Source of the DNA: Ancylobacter sonchi | GTDB lineage: Bacteria > Pseudomonadota > Alphaproteobacteria > Rhizobiales > Xanthobacteraceae | Length of the DNA stretch: 64,000 bases | NCBI RefSeq assembly: GCF_018390695.1 | Contig: NZ_JAHBGF010000016.1 | Span: 434,001-498,000 of the forward strand | Reading direction: 5' to 3' | In this document: positions 9,222-17,520 of the stretch, in pieces | How positions within the stretch are numbered: the first letter of the stretch is position 1 | How the letters are laid out: each line of letters opens with the position of its first letter | Notes under the pieces: model-generated | Databases searched by the model: none | Told to the model about the DNA's origin: nothing | The model's input: the letters and a program-made list of their open reading frames with translations, nothing else | Made by a program: the position numbers and the translations under genes

Positions 9222-9244
9222 CCCTCTCCCCGCCGAGGAGAGGG
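9222..9244. terminator. hairpin between argH and the convergent P-type ATPase gene
   Basis: An 8-base perfect stem (CCCTCTCC at 9222-9229, GGAGAGGG at 9237-9244) with a 7-base loop sits between two converging genes. No T run follows on either strand, so it may act as a weak bidirectional terminator. Confidence 0.5.
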
Positions 9245-9251
9245 AGTGATC

Positions 9252-11600
9252 TCACTTCGATTTGCCGAGCAATCGCAGCGCGTTGGCGGTCACCAGCACG
9301 GTGGCGCCGGTATCGGCGAGGATCGCCGGCCACAGGCCGGTGATGCCGGCGATGGTGGTGACCAGGAAAAACGCCTTCAGTCCCAAGGCGATGCCGATAT
9401 TCTGGCGGATATTGGCCATGGTCCGCCGCGACAGCTCGATCATCGCGCCGACATCGCCGACCCGGCCATGCAGCACGGCGGCGTCGGCGGTCTCCAGCGC
9501 CACGTCGGTGCCGCCGCCCATGGCGATGCCGACATCCGCCGCCGCCAGAGCCGGCGCATCATTGATACCGTCGCCGACCTTGGCGACGGTAAACCCTGCG
9601 CTCTTCAGCTCGCCGACGATCCGCTGCTTGTCCGCCGGCATCAGCTGGGCGCGCACCTCGATGCCGAGGTCGCGGCCGACCGCCTCGGCGGTGCGGGCAT
9701 TGTCGCCGGTGAGCATCACCGTACGAATTCCCCGATCTGCCAAGGCCTTGAGCGCCGCTGCTGCGTCGGCGCGCGGCTCGTCGCGCATCGCAATGCCGCC
9801 GAGCGCGATCCCGTCCGCCACCAGCACCGTGACGGTCTTGCCCTGGGCGTTCAGCGCCTCGATCGCGTCGCGGCGTTCCGCGGCCAGCGGCGCCCGCTTG
9901 CCGGCGGCTGCCGGCGAGCCGAGGAACAGCGCCCGGCCGTCCACCGTCCCCGTCACGCCCTCGCCGCCGATGGCGCCGGCCTGCTGCGCCGGGGGGAGCG
10001 TGATGCCTTTCGCCTCGGCGGCGGCGAGGATCGCGGCGGCCAGCGGGTGCGTGGAGCCGGCCTCCAGCGCGCCGGCGAGGCGCAATATCTCGGCCTCGTC
10101 GCCGGAAAAGACAAGAATGTCCGTGACTTGCGGCTTGCCTTCGGTGAGGGTTCCGGTCTTGTCGAAGGCGACGGCGTTCACCTCGCGCAGCTTCTCCAGC
10201 ACGGCGCCGCCCTTGATGAGCAGGCCGCGCCGGGCGCCGGAGGCCAGCGCCGCGGCGATCGCCGCCGGGGTGGAGATGACCAGCGCGCAGGGGCAGCCGA
10301 TCAGCAGGATGGCGAGGCCCTTGTAGATCCACTCGTCCCAAGCGGCGCCGAACAGCAGCGGCGGCACCACCGCGACCAGCGCCGCCAGCAGCACGACGAA
10401 GGGCGTGTACCAGCGCGAGAAACGGTCGATGAAGCGCTCGGTCGGCGCCTTGCTCTCCTGCGCTTCCTCCACCAGGCGGACGACGCGGGCGATGGTGTTG
10501 TCGACGCTGGTGGCGGTGGCGCGCATGGTCAGCGCCGCCTCGCCATTCACCGTGCCGGCATAGAGCGGGTCGCCCGGCGCCTTGACGACCGGCACGCTTT
10601 CGCCGGTCACCGGCGCCTCGTTCACCGAGCTCGCGCCCTCCAGCACCGCGCCATCGGCGGGAATGCGCTCGCCGGGACGCACGAGGATGACATTGCCGAC
10701 GGCGATCGCCTCGGCCGGAATCTCGCGGGTGGTGCCGTTCTCGACGAGGCGGGCGACCTTGGGCACCAGCGCGGTGAGCGCGCGGATGGAATCGCGGGCA
10801 CGGCCGGCGGCGACGCCTTCCAGCAGTTCGCCGACGAGAAACAGGAACACCACCATCGCCGCTTCCTCGGCGGCGCCGATGATCACCGCGCCGATGGCGG
10901 CGATGGTCATCAGCATCTCGATGGAGAATGGCGTGCCGGCCAGCGCCGCCATTACCGCCCGCCGTGCCACCGGCAGCAGCCCGACCAGCATGGCGACGGT
11001 GACGATCTGGCGGTCATAGTCCGGCCAGAGATGCCCGGCGGCATAGGCGAGCACCAGCGCGCCGCCGCAGGCCAGCGTCAGCCGTGCCTTGCCGCTTCGC
11101 CACCAGGAGCCGGCTTCCATCGCATGGACATGGCCGTCGGCGGCACGGGCGGCGGGGATGGCGGGGGTGTTCACGTGGTCGTGCCCGTGCCCGGCGTGCC
11201 CGTGCCCGACGTGATCGTGATGCGCATGATCATGGTCGTCATGGCTGTGATCATGATCTCCATCGGAGCCATGCCGATGGCCGGCGTGATCATGTGCGGC
11301 GTGCGTGTGTCCATGGTCGTGCCCGCAGCCGCAGGGCTGTACATGGCCGTCATCGTGAGGCTGTGTCGCCGGCACCTCGGCCGGGCGAAGCAGAGGCGTG
11401 ATGCCGTAGCCCAGCCCGCTCACGCGCTTCTCGATGAGCAGGAGATCGGCACCCTGATGCTCGACGGTCATGGTGCCGGCGGTCACCGACACCGCCACCT
11501 CGGAGACGCCCGAGACGCGGCGCACCGCAGTGTCGATCTTGGCGGCGCAGGACGCACAGTCCATGCCCTCGATGCGGTAGCGTTGCTTGAGCGCCGACAT
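9252..11600 (-). CDS. heavy-metal exporting P1B-type ATPase (Zn/Cd/Pb type)
   Basis: A 782-residue inner membrane pump that exports divalent heavy metals using ATP. It has an HMA domain with GMDCASC (C15 and C18), a very histidine-rich linker (about residues 80-145), the membrane CPC motif at 436-438 (LLIGCPCALV) and the phosphorylated aspartate D480 in DKTGTLT. CPC with a His-rich linker and a MerR partner fits the ZntA/CadA class rather than copper pumps. The start at 11600 is preferred over an ATG 18 bases upstream because AAGGAGG lies 5 bases before it. A MerR operator faces it at 11637-11657. Confidence 0.95.
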   Translation of the reverse strand: MSALKQRYRIEGMDCASCAAKIDTAVRRVSGVSEVAVSVTAGTMTVEHQGADLLLIEKRVSGLGYGITPLLRPAEVPATQPHDDGHVQPCGCGHDHGHTHAAHDHAGHRHGSDGDHDHSHDDHDHAHHDHVGHGHAGHGHDHVNTPAIPAARAADGHVHAMEAGSWWRSGKARLTLACGGALVLAYAAGHLWPDYDRQIVTVAMLVGLLPVARRAVMAALAGTPFSIEMLMTIAAIGAVIIGAAEEAAMVVFLFLVGELLEGVAAGRARDSIRALTALVPKVARLVENGTTREIPAEAIAVGNVILVRPGERIPADGAVLEGASSVNEAPVTGESVPVVKAPGDPLYAGTVNGEAALTMRATATSVDNTIARVVRLVEEAQESKAPTERFIDRFSRWYTPFVVLLAALVAVVPPLLFGAAWDEWIYKGLAILLIGCPCALVISTPAAIAAALASGARRGLLIKGGAVLEKLREVNAVAFDKTGTLTEGKPQVTDILVFSGDEAEILRLAGALEAGSTHPLAAAILAAAEAKGITLPPAQQAGAIGGEGVTGTVDGRALFLGSPAAAGKRAPLAAERRDAIEALNAQGKTVTVLVADGIALGGIAMRDEPRADAAAALKALADRGIRTVMLTGDNARTAEAVGRDLGIEVRAQLMPADKQRIVGELKSAGFTVAKVGDGINDAPALAAADVGIAMGGGTDVALETADAAVLHGRVGDVGAMIELSRRTMANIRQNIGIALGLKAFFLVTTIAGITGLWPAILADTGATVLVTANALRLLGKSK

Positions 11601-11636
11601 GCGCGCCTCCTTGTCCATCAGTGGAGGCGACGCTAC

Positions 11637-11657
11637 ATCCTCTAGCGACTAGAGGAT
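11637..11657. promoter_or_regulatory. MerR-family operator between the metal ATPase and its regulator
   Basis: Perfect 9-base half sites ATCCTCTAG and CTAGAGGAT flank CGA. The pattern matches known CadR/PbrR/ZntR operators, which lie in an over-long promoter spacer. It is in the gap between the divergent pump and merR-type gene and probably controls both. Confidence 0.8.
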
Positions 11658-11683
11658 CAAGAGGCGATTTCGGGGATTTCGAT

Positions 11684-12142
11684 ATGGCCAATCTCAGCAT
11701 CGGCGCGGCGGCCAAAGCCAGCGGGGTCAAGGTGCCGACCATCCGCTACTATGAAAGCATCGAACTGCTGCCCAGCCCGCCGCGCACCGGCAGCAACCGC
11801 CGAACCTATGACGCCGGCGATGTGCGGCGGCTGGCCTTCATCCGCCACGCCCGCGAGCTCGGCTTCGAGGTGGAGGCGATCCGCACGCTGCTGAAGCTGC
11901 AGGACGAGCCCGAGCAGCCCTGCGCCGCCGCCGATGCCATCGCTCGCGACCGGCTCGCCGAGGTGGAGCACCGCATCGCCAGCCTGCAGGCCCTGCGCGC
12001 GGAGCTGATTCGGATGGTGGAGGGCTGTTCGCACGGCCATGTCGGCGCGTGCCGGGTGATCGAGATCCTCGCCGATCACGGCGAGTGCGCCTATCACCAG
12101 GGCGGCGAGCCGGCGGTCCTGGCTGGCCGGCCCGGCGGCTGA
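11684..12142 (+). CDS. MerR-family metal-responsive regulator (CadR/PbrR/ZntR-like)
   Basis: A 152-residue regulator with the MerR DNA-binding block near its start (IGAAAKASGVKVPTIRYYESIELLPSPPRT), a long dimerisation helix and metal-ligand candidates in expected places: a cysteine in EQPCAAADAI, two in the GCSHGHVGACRVI loop and one in HGECAYH. This pattern fits Zn, Cd or Pb sensing. The ATG at 11684 follows GGGGAT and gives the usual N-terminus; the frame extends upstream through the operator and is not coding there. It should activate the divergent ATPase when metal is bound. Confidence 0.93.
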   Translation: MANLSIGAAAKASGVKVPTIRYYESIELLPSPPRTGSNRRTYDAGDVRRLAFIRHARELGFEVEAIRTLLKLQDEPEQPCAAADAIARDRLAEVEHRIASLQALRAELIRMVEGCSHGHVGACRVIEILADHGECAYHQGGEPAVLAGRPGG

Positions 12143-12180
12143 GCGCTCGGCGTCGCCGCGTGTCAGCTCCAGACTTCGCC

Positions 12181-12747
12181 TCAGCCCTCGGTCTGGGGGA
12201 TATGGCCGATGAAGGGCAGCTGCCGATAGGCGTGGGCGACGTCCATGCCGTAGCCGACCACGAAATAGTCCGGGCATTTGAAGCCGACGAAGTCGGCCTC
12301 GATCTGCACCGCCCGCTTGTGCGACTTCTCCAGCAGCACGCACACCATCACGCGTCGCGCGCCGCGAGCGGCCAGCAGGTCCTTGGCGAAGGCGAGGGTG
12401 CGGCCGGATTCGAGGATGTCGTCGATCAACAGGACGTCGCGCCCCTTCACCTCGCTGTCGATGTCGCGCAGCACGGTGACGTAGCCGGCCGACACCTGCG
12501 AATCGCGGTAGCTCGACAGGGTGATGAACTCCACCTCCGGCGCCAGCCCGGCGTCGTGCATGGCGCGGATCAGGTCGGCGGCGAAGACGAAGCTGCCCTT
12601 CAGCACCGCGATCACCACCAGCTTCTCCGGCTTGGCGGCGACGATCTCGTCGGCGAGCGCGCGGTTGCGGGTGGCGATGGTCTCGGCGTCGAACAGCACC
12701 TCGATCTTCGGCGAGGCCGTCTGGGCTCCGGTATCCGCTTCGCTCAT
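12181..12747 (-). CDS. hpt: hypoxanthine phosphoribosyltransferase
   Basis: This purine salvage enzyme joins hypoxanthine or guanine to PRPP, giving IMP or GMP. The 188-residue protein has the PRPP-binding motif VLLIDDILESGRTL, the flexible loop SSYRDS and the base-specificity region FKCPDYFVVGYGMD. AGGAGACATT precedes the ATG. It is cytoplasmic and apparently monocistronic, divergent from ftsE. Confidence 0.95.
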   Translation of the reverse strand: MSEADTGAQTASPKIEVLFDAETIATRNRALADEIVAAKPEKLVVIAVLKGSFVFAADLIRAMHDAGLAPEVEFITLSSYRDSQVSAGYVTVLRDIDSEVKGRDVLLIDDILESGRTLAFAKDLLAARGARRVMVCVLLEKSHKRAVQIEADFVGFKCPDYFVVGYGMDVAHAYRQLPFIGHIPQTEG

Positions 12748-12919
12748 AATGTCTCCTGGTCGTCGAATGCGCGTACGGAAGGCAGGATGGACCGGGCGAC
12801 CGCCCCGCGTCCAGCCACCGTGTCCGGCAGGCGGATTCCCGACAACGGCGCATACTCTATGTTAGGACAAGGCCGGCATGGTCGCCGGCGGCACGTGCTT
12901 GTGTCCTGAGGATTGCAGA

Positions 12920-13579
12920 TTGGTTCGTTTCGAGAATGTCGGCCTGCGCTATGGCATGGGCCCCGAGGTGCTGAGGGATGTCACCTTCGGCATTCCTCCG
13001 CATTCCTTCCAGTTCCTGACCGGCCCCTCGGGCGCCGGCAAGACCACGCTGCTGCGGCTGATGTTCCTGTCGCTGCGCCCGACGCGCGGCCTCATCAACG
13101 TGTTCGGCCGCGATGTTGCCGCACTCGGCCCGGATGAGGTGGCGGCGCTGCGTCAGCGCATCGGCATCGTGTTCCAGGATTTCCGCTTGCTCGATCACCT
13201 CACCACCTATGAGAACGTCGCGCTGCCGCTGCGGGTGCAGGAGCGCGAGGAGGCGACCTATCGCGCCGAGGTGACCGAGCTGCTCGGCTGGGTCGGGCTC
13301 GGCGAGCGCATGCATGTGCTGCCGCCGGTGTTGTCGGGCGGCGAGAAGCAGCGCGCGGCCATCGCCCGGGCGCTGATCAGCCGGCCGGAGATCCTGCTCG
13401 CCGACGAGCCGACCGGCAATGTCGACCCGCGCCTGGCCCGCCGTTTGCTGCGTCTCTTCGTGGAACTGCACAAGACCGGCACCTCGGTGCTGATCGCCAC
13501 CCATGACATCGCGCTGATGGACCAGTTCGACGCCCGGCGGCTGGTGATCAACCAGGGACGGCTGACCGTCTATGACTGA
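12920..13579 (+). CDS. ftsE: cell division ATP-binding protein FtsE
   Basis: The ABC-type ATPase of the FtsEX complex, which couples divisome assembly to activation of septal cell-wall hydrolases. The sequence starts VRFENVGLRYGMGPEVL, the hallmark FtsE N-terminus, with Walker A GPSGAGKTT, the LSGGEKQR signature and Walker B ILLADEPT. The TTG at 12920 is chosen because it restores the standard N-terminus and has GAGGA upstream; an ATG 42 bases earlier adds residues unlike the family. It overlaps ftsX by 8 bases, so the two are translationally coupled. Confidence 0.95.
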   Translation: MVRFENVGLRYGMGPEVLRDVTFGIPPHSFQFLTGPSGAGKTTLLRLMFLSLRPTRGLINVFGRDVAALGPDEVAALRQRIGIVFQDFRLLDHLTTYENVALPLRVQEREEATYRAEVTELLGWVGLGERMHVLPPVLSGGEKQRAAIARALISRPEILLADEPTGNVDPRLARRLLRLFVELHKTGTSVLIATHDIALMDQFDARRLVINQGRLTVYD

Positions 13580-14582
13580 CGCGCACCACATCTCCGATCC
13601 GCTCGGCGCCTCCCGGCCCGGCCTGTGGGCGCGGATCCGGGCGATGCTGCCCGGCGGCCGCGCCGCCGAGGTCGGTGCCGGCCGGCATCCGCGCGGTTCG
13701 CACGCCATCGTGCCGTCGGCCACCGTCACCGGCGGCGCGCTGGTCGCCGTCGTGGCGATCATGACCTTTCTCGCCGGTATCACCATCGGCTCGGTGGCGG
13801 CGGTCCGGTCGGTGGCCTCCGAATGGACCGCGGACATCGCCCGCGAAACCACCATCCAGATCAAGCCCGGCGGCGGACTGGACGTCGAGGCGGCCCTCGC
13901 CAAGGCGGTCGGTGTCGCCAAGGCGACGCCGGGCATCGCCGAGGCCCGCGCGCTCGACGCGAAGGAAACGGCCCGGCTGCTGGAGCCGTGGCTGGGGTCA
14001 GGGCTGGACTTGTCCAGCCTGCCGGTGCCGCGCCTCGTCGTGGTGACGCTGGCGCCGACGGCCGGCCCCGACACCGCCGAGGCGCTGCGCGCCGCATTGG
14101 CCGAGCAGGTGCCGTCCGCCAGCTTCGACGATCACCGGCAATGGACGCAGCGCCTGTCCTCCACCGCCCGCGCGGTGGTGGCGATCGGGCTCGCCGTGCT
14201 GGCCCTCGTCGCCGCCGCCACCGTGCTGTGCGTGGTGTTCGCCACCCGCGCGGCGGTGGATGCGGCGCGTTCCATCGTCGAGGTGCTGCATTTCGTCGGC
14301 GCCCGCGACGGCTTCATTGCTGCCGAATTCCAGCATCATTTTCTTGCCGTCGGCCTGAAGGGCGGCGTGCTGGGCGGTGGTGCCGCCATGGCGGTGTTCT
14401 TCCTGGCCTCGACCCTCCCGCACTGGATCGGTTCCGGCACGCCGGCCGATACGTTGCTGGGGGCGATGACGCTCGACCTGCGCGGCTATGGAGGCATTCT
14501 CGGCGCGTCGGTGTTGGTGGCGCTGGTTACGGCGGTAACCTCCCGCATCACCGTCTATCGGACGCTGCGCGGCATCAGCTGA
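13572..14582 (+). CDS. ftsX: cell division protein FtsX
   Basis: The membrane partner of FtsE. The 336-residue protein has an N-terminal cytoplasmic stretch, a first membrane helix at about 52-77, a periplasmic domain that in the family binds hydrolase activators such as EnvC or M23 proteins, then three more helices from about residue 205 on. FtsX is a permease-like protein that transmits ATPase-driven changes and does not transport. A periplasmic M23 peptidase is encoded close by (15263-16474), which may or may not be its partner. Confidence 0.92.
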   Translation: MTDAHHISDPLGASRPGLWARIRAMLPGGRAAEVGAGRHPRGSHAIVPSATVTGGALVAVVAIMTFLAGITIGSVAAVRSVASEWTADIARETTIQIKPGGGLDVEAALAKAVGVAKATPGIAEARALDAKETARLLEPWLGSGLDLSSLPVPRLVVVTLAPTAGPDTAEALRAALAEQVPSASFDDHRQWTQRLSSTARAVVAIGLAVLALVAAATVLCVVFATRAAVDAARSIVEVLHFVGARDGFIAAEFQHHFLAVGLKGGVLGGGAAMAVFFLASTLPHWIGSGTPADTLLGAMTLDLRGYGGILGASVLVALVTAVTSRITVYRTLRGIS

Positions 14583-14594
14583 GGTGGCCTATCC

Positions 14595-15287
14595 GTGACG
14601 AAAAGCGAATCAGCCTCGCCGCATCGCGACGCCGCGGCCCGTCCGGGTCGGGTCCGGTGGCTGCTGACATGCGTCGCCGGCCTGCTGGCGGCGACGGTGG
14701 TGCTGTTCCTCGTCGGTTTCGCGGCCTTCCTGTTCTGCATCCTCGGTCCGGACGATCGTACCGGGCGCACCGCCGATGGCATCGTGGTGCTGACCGGCGG
14801 CGCTGACCGGGTGGCGGAGGCGGCCAACCTGCTCGCCGACCAGCGCGGTCGCCGGCTGCTGATCACCGGGGTGCATCCGGAGACCACGCTGGTCGAGATC
14901 GGCCGCACCGTGCCAGTGGCGCAGACGGTGCTCGACTGCTGCGCCGAACTCGGCCGCTCGGCGCTCAACACTCGCGGCAATGCCATCGAGGCGGCGCAAT
15001 GGGCGCATCGGCTCGGCTTCCGCTCGTTGATCGTCGTCACCTCTGGCTGGCACATGCCGCGCGCGCTGGTGGAAATGGAGCGCGCCATGCCGGATGTCGA
15101 GCTGTTGCCATATCCGGTTGCGGGGATGGTCCGCCCCGGCCCCTGGGGCGTACTCGTCTCCGGCCGCATGCTGCTGCTCGAATATGTGAAATATCTCGCT
15201 GCCTATGCCGGCATAAGGCCGTTGCCGGCGACGACCGACGAACTGACGGCGCTGTGGCCGCCTCACTCGCCGAAATCGACCACCTGA
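14595..15287 (+). CDS. YdcF/SanA family (DUF218) membrane protein
   Basis: A 230-residue protein with one N-terminal membrane helix (about 22-50) and a DUF218 domain: GIVVLTGGADRVAEAANLL, LLITGVHPETT, NTRGNAIEAAQWA and SLIVVTSGWHMPRALVEME. These are the family's nucleotide-fold landmarks, including the conserved NT and W/H positions. The biochemical role is unsettled; SanA-like members affect envelope integrity. It starts at GTG 12 bases after ftsX and is likely part of the ftsEX operon, an association I recall in many alphaproteobacteria. Its 3' end overlaps the convergent M23 gene by 25 bases. Confidence 0.9.
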   Translation: MTKSESASPHRDAAARPGRVRWLLTCVAGLLAATVVLFLVGFAAFLFCILGPDDRTGRTADGIVVLTGGADRVAEAANLLADQRGRRLLITGVHPETTLVEIGRTVPVAQTVLDCCAELGRSALNTRGNAIEAAQWAHRLGFRSLIVVTSGWHMPRALVEMERAMPDVELLPYPVAGMVRPGPWGVLVSGRMLLLEYVKYLAAYAGIRPLPATTDELTALWPPHSPKSTT

Positions 15288-16474
15288 TCGTTCAGCGGCA
15301 GCGCATCGACCTGCGGCCCGGTCAGGCGGGCCGTGTCGATCTTCAGCGCCCGGCCGCTCTCGAGCGCATCGTCCTCCTCGGGCGGCAGCACGCCCATGCC
15401 GGTGAAACGGCGAAACACATAGGGCAGGCCGTTGGCGTCGAGCGGCGAGGAGCTGTCCATCACGTGGAAATGCAGGTGCGGCGCGCTTGAATTGCCGGTG
15501 TTGCCCAGCAGGCCGATGACGTCGCCTGCCTTCACCTCGTCGCCGAGCTTCAGCTTGCTGCCATTGCGCTGCAGGCTGCCGCGCTGCAGATGCGCGTAGA
15601 AGGCGAAATTGCCGCCGCCGATGTCGACCACCAGCATGTTGCCGCCGACATTGGCGGTGGTGATGCCCTTGGCGGGCTGTCCGGGCACCTGCTCCTCGGC
15701 CTCGTCATAAAGATTGACCACCGTGCCATCGGCTACCGCATGGATCGGAACGCCGTAGAAAGCGTAGCTTGCCAGCGTGCCTTGCTGGCCGGTGAACAGG
15801 CGGCCGGCATCGTCGAGCTTCACGAAGTCGATGGCGAAGCGCTCGGGCACCCGCAGCAGGCCGTTCACCGCCATCACCGCCCCGCGATGCGAGGTGATGG
15901 CGTCGCAGCAGCCATTCACCGCCACCCAACCCTTCCCCCGCAGCGGCGCCTCGACCGCCACCGCCGACTTGCCGACGGCGGCGGACGCAGTGGTGAAAAC
16001 ATAGTCCGACGGGAATGGCGCATCGGCCGGCATCGGCACCGGCTTGCCGTCCTTGTCGGCCGCCTGACGGGTGGCGGTGACGCGGGTCGCGATCCCCTTC
16101 GGAATCGCGGCGTCGCCCGGTAGCGCGACATCCATGAACAGCGTCGCGACCATGCCGGGTGCCAGCATGGCCCCCTCGCCGCCGAAGCGCTGCAACATCG
16201 CCGCGAGGCGATCGCCTTCCAGCGTGGCCAGCACGGCGCCATCCGGTGCCACTGCCTCGACCCTATGCAGGGTGACGAAGAGTCGGCTCGGATTGGCGAC
16301 GGACAGTTCGTAGGCGAGATGGGTGTGTCCGTCGGCGCCACGCACCGGATGTGGCGGCGCGAGCGGCGTGACGGCGATCGAGCTCAACGTCTCGCCGTCG
16401 CGCAGCGATTGGGCCGTGGCCGGCATAAGAAAGGCGGCGAGAGCGAGGACGACAGCGGCAGCGGCGCGGAACAT
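15263..16474 (-). CDS. M23-family metallopeptidase, exported
   Basis: A 403-residue protein with a signal peptide (MFRAAAAVVLALAAFLMPATAQ) and a C-terminal LytM/M23 domain at about 210-360. Family landmarks are the AIDF segment, FYGVPIHAVADGTV, GGNMLVVDIGGG, FYAHLQ and HLHFHV, which together supply the zinc ligands and catalytic histidine. M23 enzymes cut peptide cross-links in peptidoglycan. The N-terminal part (about 25-200) is a beta-rich domain that I do not recognise. GGAGGTACC fixes the ATG at 16474. Proximity to ftsEX makes a cell-wall role plausible. Confidence 0.9.
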   Translation of the reverse strand: MFRAAAAVVLALAAFLMPATAQSLRDGETLSSIAVTPLAPPHPVRGADGHTHLAYELSVANPSRLFVTLHRVEAVAPDGAVLATLEGDRLAAMLQRFGGEGAMLAPGMVATLFMDVALPGDAAIPKGIATRVTATRQAADKDGKPVPMPADAPFPSDYVFTTASAAVGKSAVAVEAPLRGKGWVAVNGCCDAITSHRGAVMAVNGLLRVPERFAIDFVKLDDAGRLFTGQQGTLASYAFYGVPIHAVADGTVVNLYDEAEEQVPGQPAKGITTANVGGNMLVVDIGGGNFAFYAHLQRGSLQRNGSKLKLGDEVKAGDVIGLLGNTGNSSAPHLHFHVMDSSSPLDANGLPYVFRRFTGMGVLPPEEDDALESGRALKIDTARLTGPQVDALPLNDQVVDFGE

Positions 16475-16544
16475 GACGGTACCTCCGGACAAGGCCGGCA
16501 GGCTCGCCCAGTCTTCGCCAGACGGCAAGCGGCGGCGTGTCGCG

Positions 16545-17414
16545 CTAGGCCGCGGTCAGCTCGGAGAAACGGGCCGGCCGCACGCCGGCGCGGGCGAGAT
16601 CCTCGCCGCACGCGGCGGAGGCGAGATAGGCGAGCTCGCCCTCGCGCGGCGTGGTCAGCGGATCCAGCGCGACCAGTTCGGCATCGACCCGGCCGGGATG
16701 GCAGTGCACCAGCACCCGGCCGCTGCCGGCGGCGTCGACGATGCTGCCACGGAACACCTGCGCGTAGGGCACCCGGTCGGAGAAATCGTAGAAGCCCCGG
16801 AAACTGTCATTGGTCGTGAGGCCGGACCGGGCCGCCCGCGCGCGCAGCCCGGTGTTGAAGGCGTCGATCACCGCCGCCTTGGCGAAGCCGGTGCGACGCG
16901 CGGCGCGCTGCAGCTTTTCGCCGCAGGAACGCAGCCAGGGCGACGTGCCATAGCGGCCGGACAGTTCCTCGATCACCACCCGGCGTATGCCCGGCAGGAT
17001 GTGGCAATGCTGGTGTCCGTCGAGAAAATCCGGTGGCGCGCCCCAGACATCCTCGAAGGCGTCGAGCTGCGCCTTTACTTCGGCGCGTACCGCCTCAAGC
17101 GGCAGGGTGCGGGTGAGCGCGGCACGCGTGAGCGTGCCGATGGAAGGCAATCGTTCATTTGCAGCAAGATCTTGCGCGCGCGAAATCGGCCGCTGGCCGG
17201 TCAGCGTAAGGTGCAGTCCGACGTCGGCGGGCGCATGCCGCACAAGGCGCGCGAGCTCGTCGCCGTGTCGGCGCCAGCCCGGTAGGCCGGTCATCGCGCC
17301 GGTGGCCGACAGACGCCGCAAGGTAATCAATTCGATGATGCCTGCGGAAACGCCACTGCTTAAACCGAAGTCATCGGCACAGATTACTATGGGTGAAGTC
17401 GCGGATCCCGTCAC
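16545..17414 (-). CDS. ChbG/HpnK (YdjC-like) carbohydrate deacetylase
   Basis: A 289-residue deacetylase-type protein. The metal-binding motif CADDFG is at residues 12-17, and DGHQHCH carries further histidine ligands; VLVHCHPGR near the end completes the active site. YdjC-fold enzymes remove acetyl groups from N-acetyl sugars, including chitooligosaccharides and glycolipid head groups, and HpnK works in hopanoid loci. No hopanoid genes are present here. It is divergent from a GT2/GT-C/GtrA operon, so it more likely acts on a lipid-linked sugar. The start is a GTG with a weak ribosome-binding site. Confidence 0.88.
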   Translation of the reverse strand: MTGSATSPIVICADDFGLSSGVSAGIIELITLRRLSATGAMTGLPGWRRHGDELARLVRHAPADVGLHLTLTGQRPISRAQDLAANERLPSIGTLTRAALTRTLPLEAVRAEVKAQLDAFEDVWGAPPDFLDGHQHCHILPGIRRVVIEELSGRYGTSPWLRSCGEKLQRAARRTGFAKAAVIDAFNTGLRARAARSGLTTNDSFRGFYDFSDRVPYAQVFRGSIVDAAGSGRVLVHCHPGRVDAELVALDPLTTPREGELAYLASAACGEDLARAGVRPARFSELTAA

Positions 17415-17520
17415 TTCTTGGAGCCCTAAAAATATCGCAATTGATTTATACTTAACCTTGGAATAAGCAGCAAATAAGACCGCTGCCGACTATTAGACGT
17501 TCGAGCCGGAAAGTTCCGCA

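Noticed and set aside
9246-11645. A 799-codon plus-strand frame opposite the metal ATPase
   Set aside because: It is the mirror of the P-type ATPase coding sequence, with no domain of its own.
16545-17414. A hopanoid biosynthesis gene (hpnK)
   Set aside because: The fold matches HpnK, but no squalene or hopene genes are near, and the neighbours are polyprenol-sugar genes, so a hopanoid role is not supported here.
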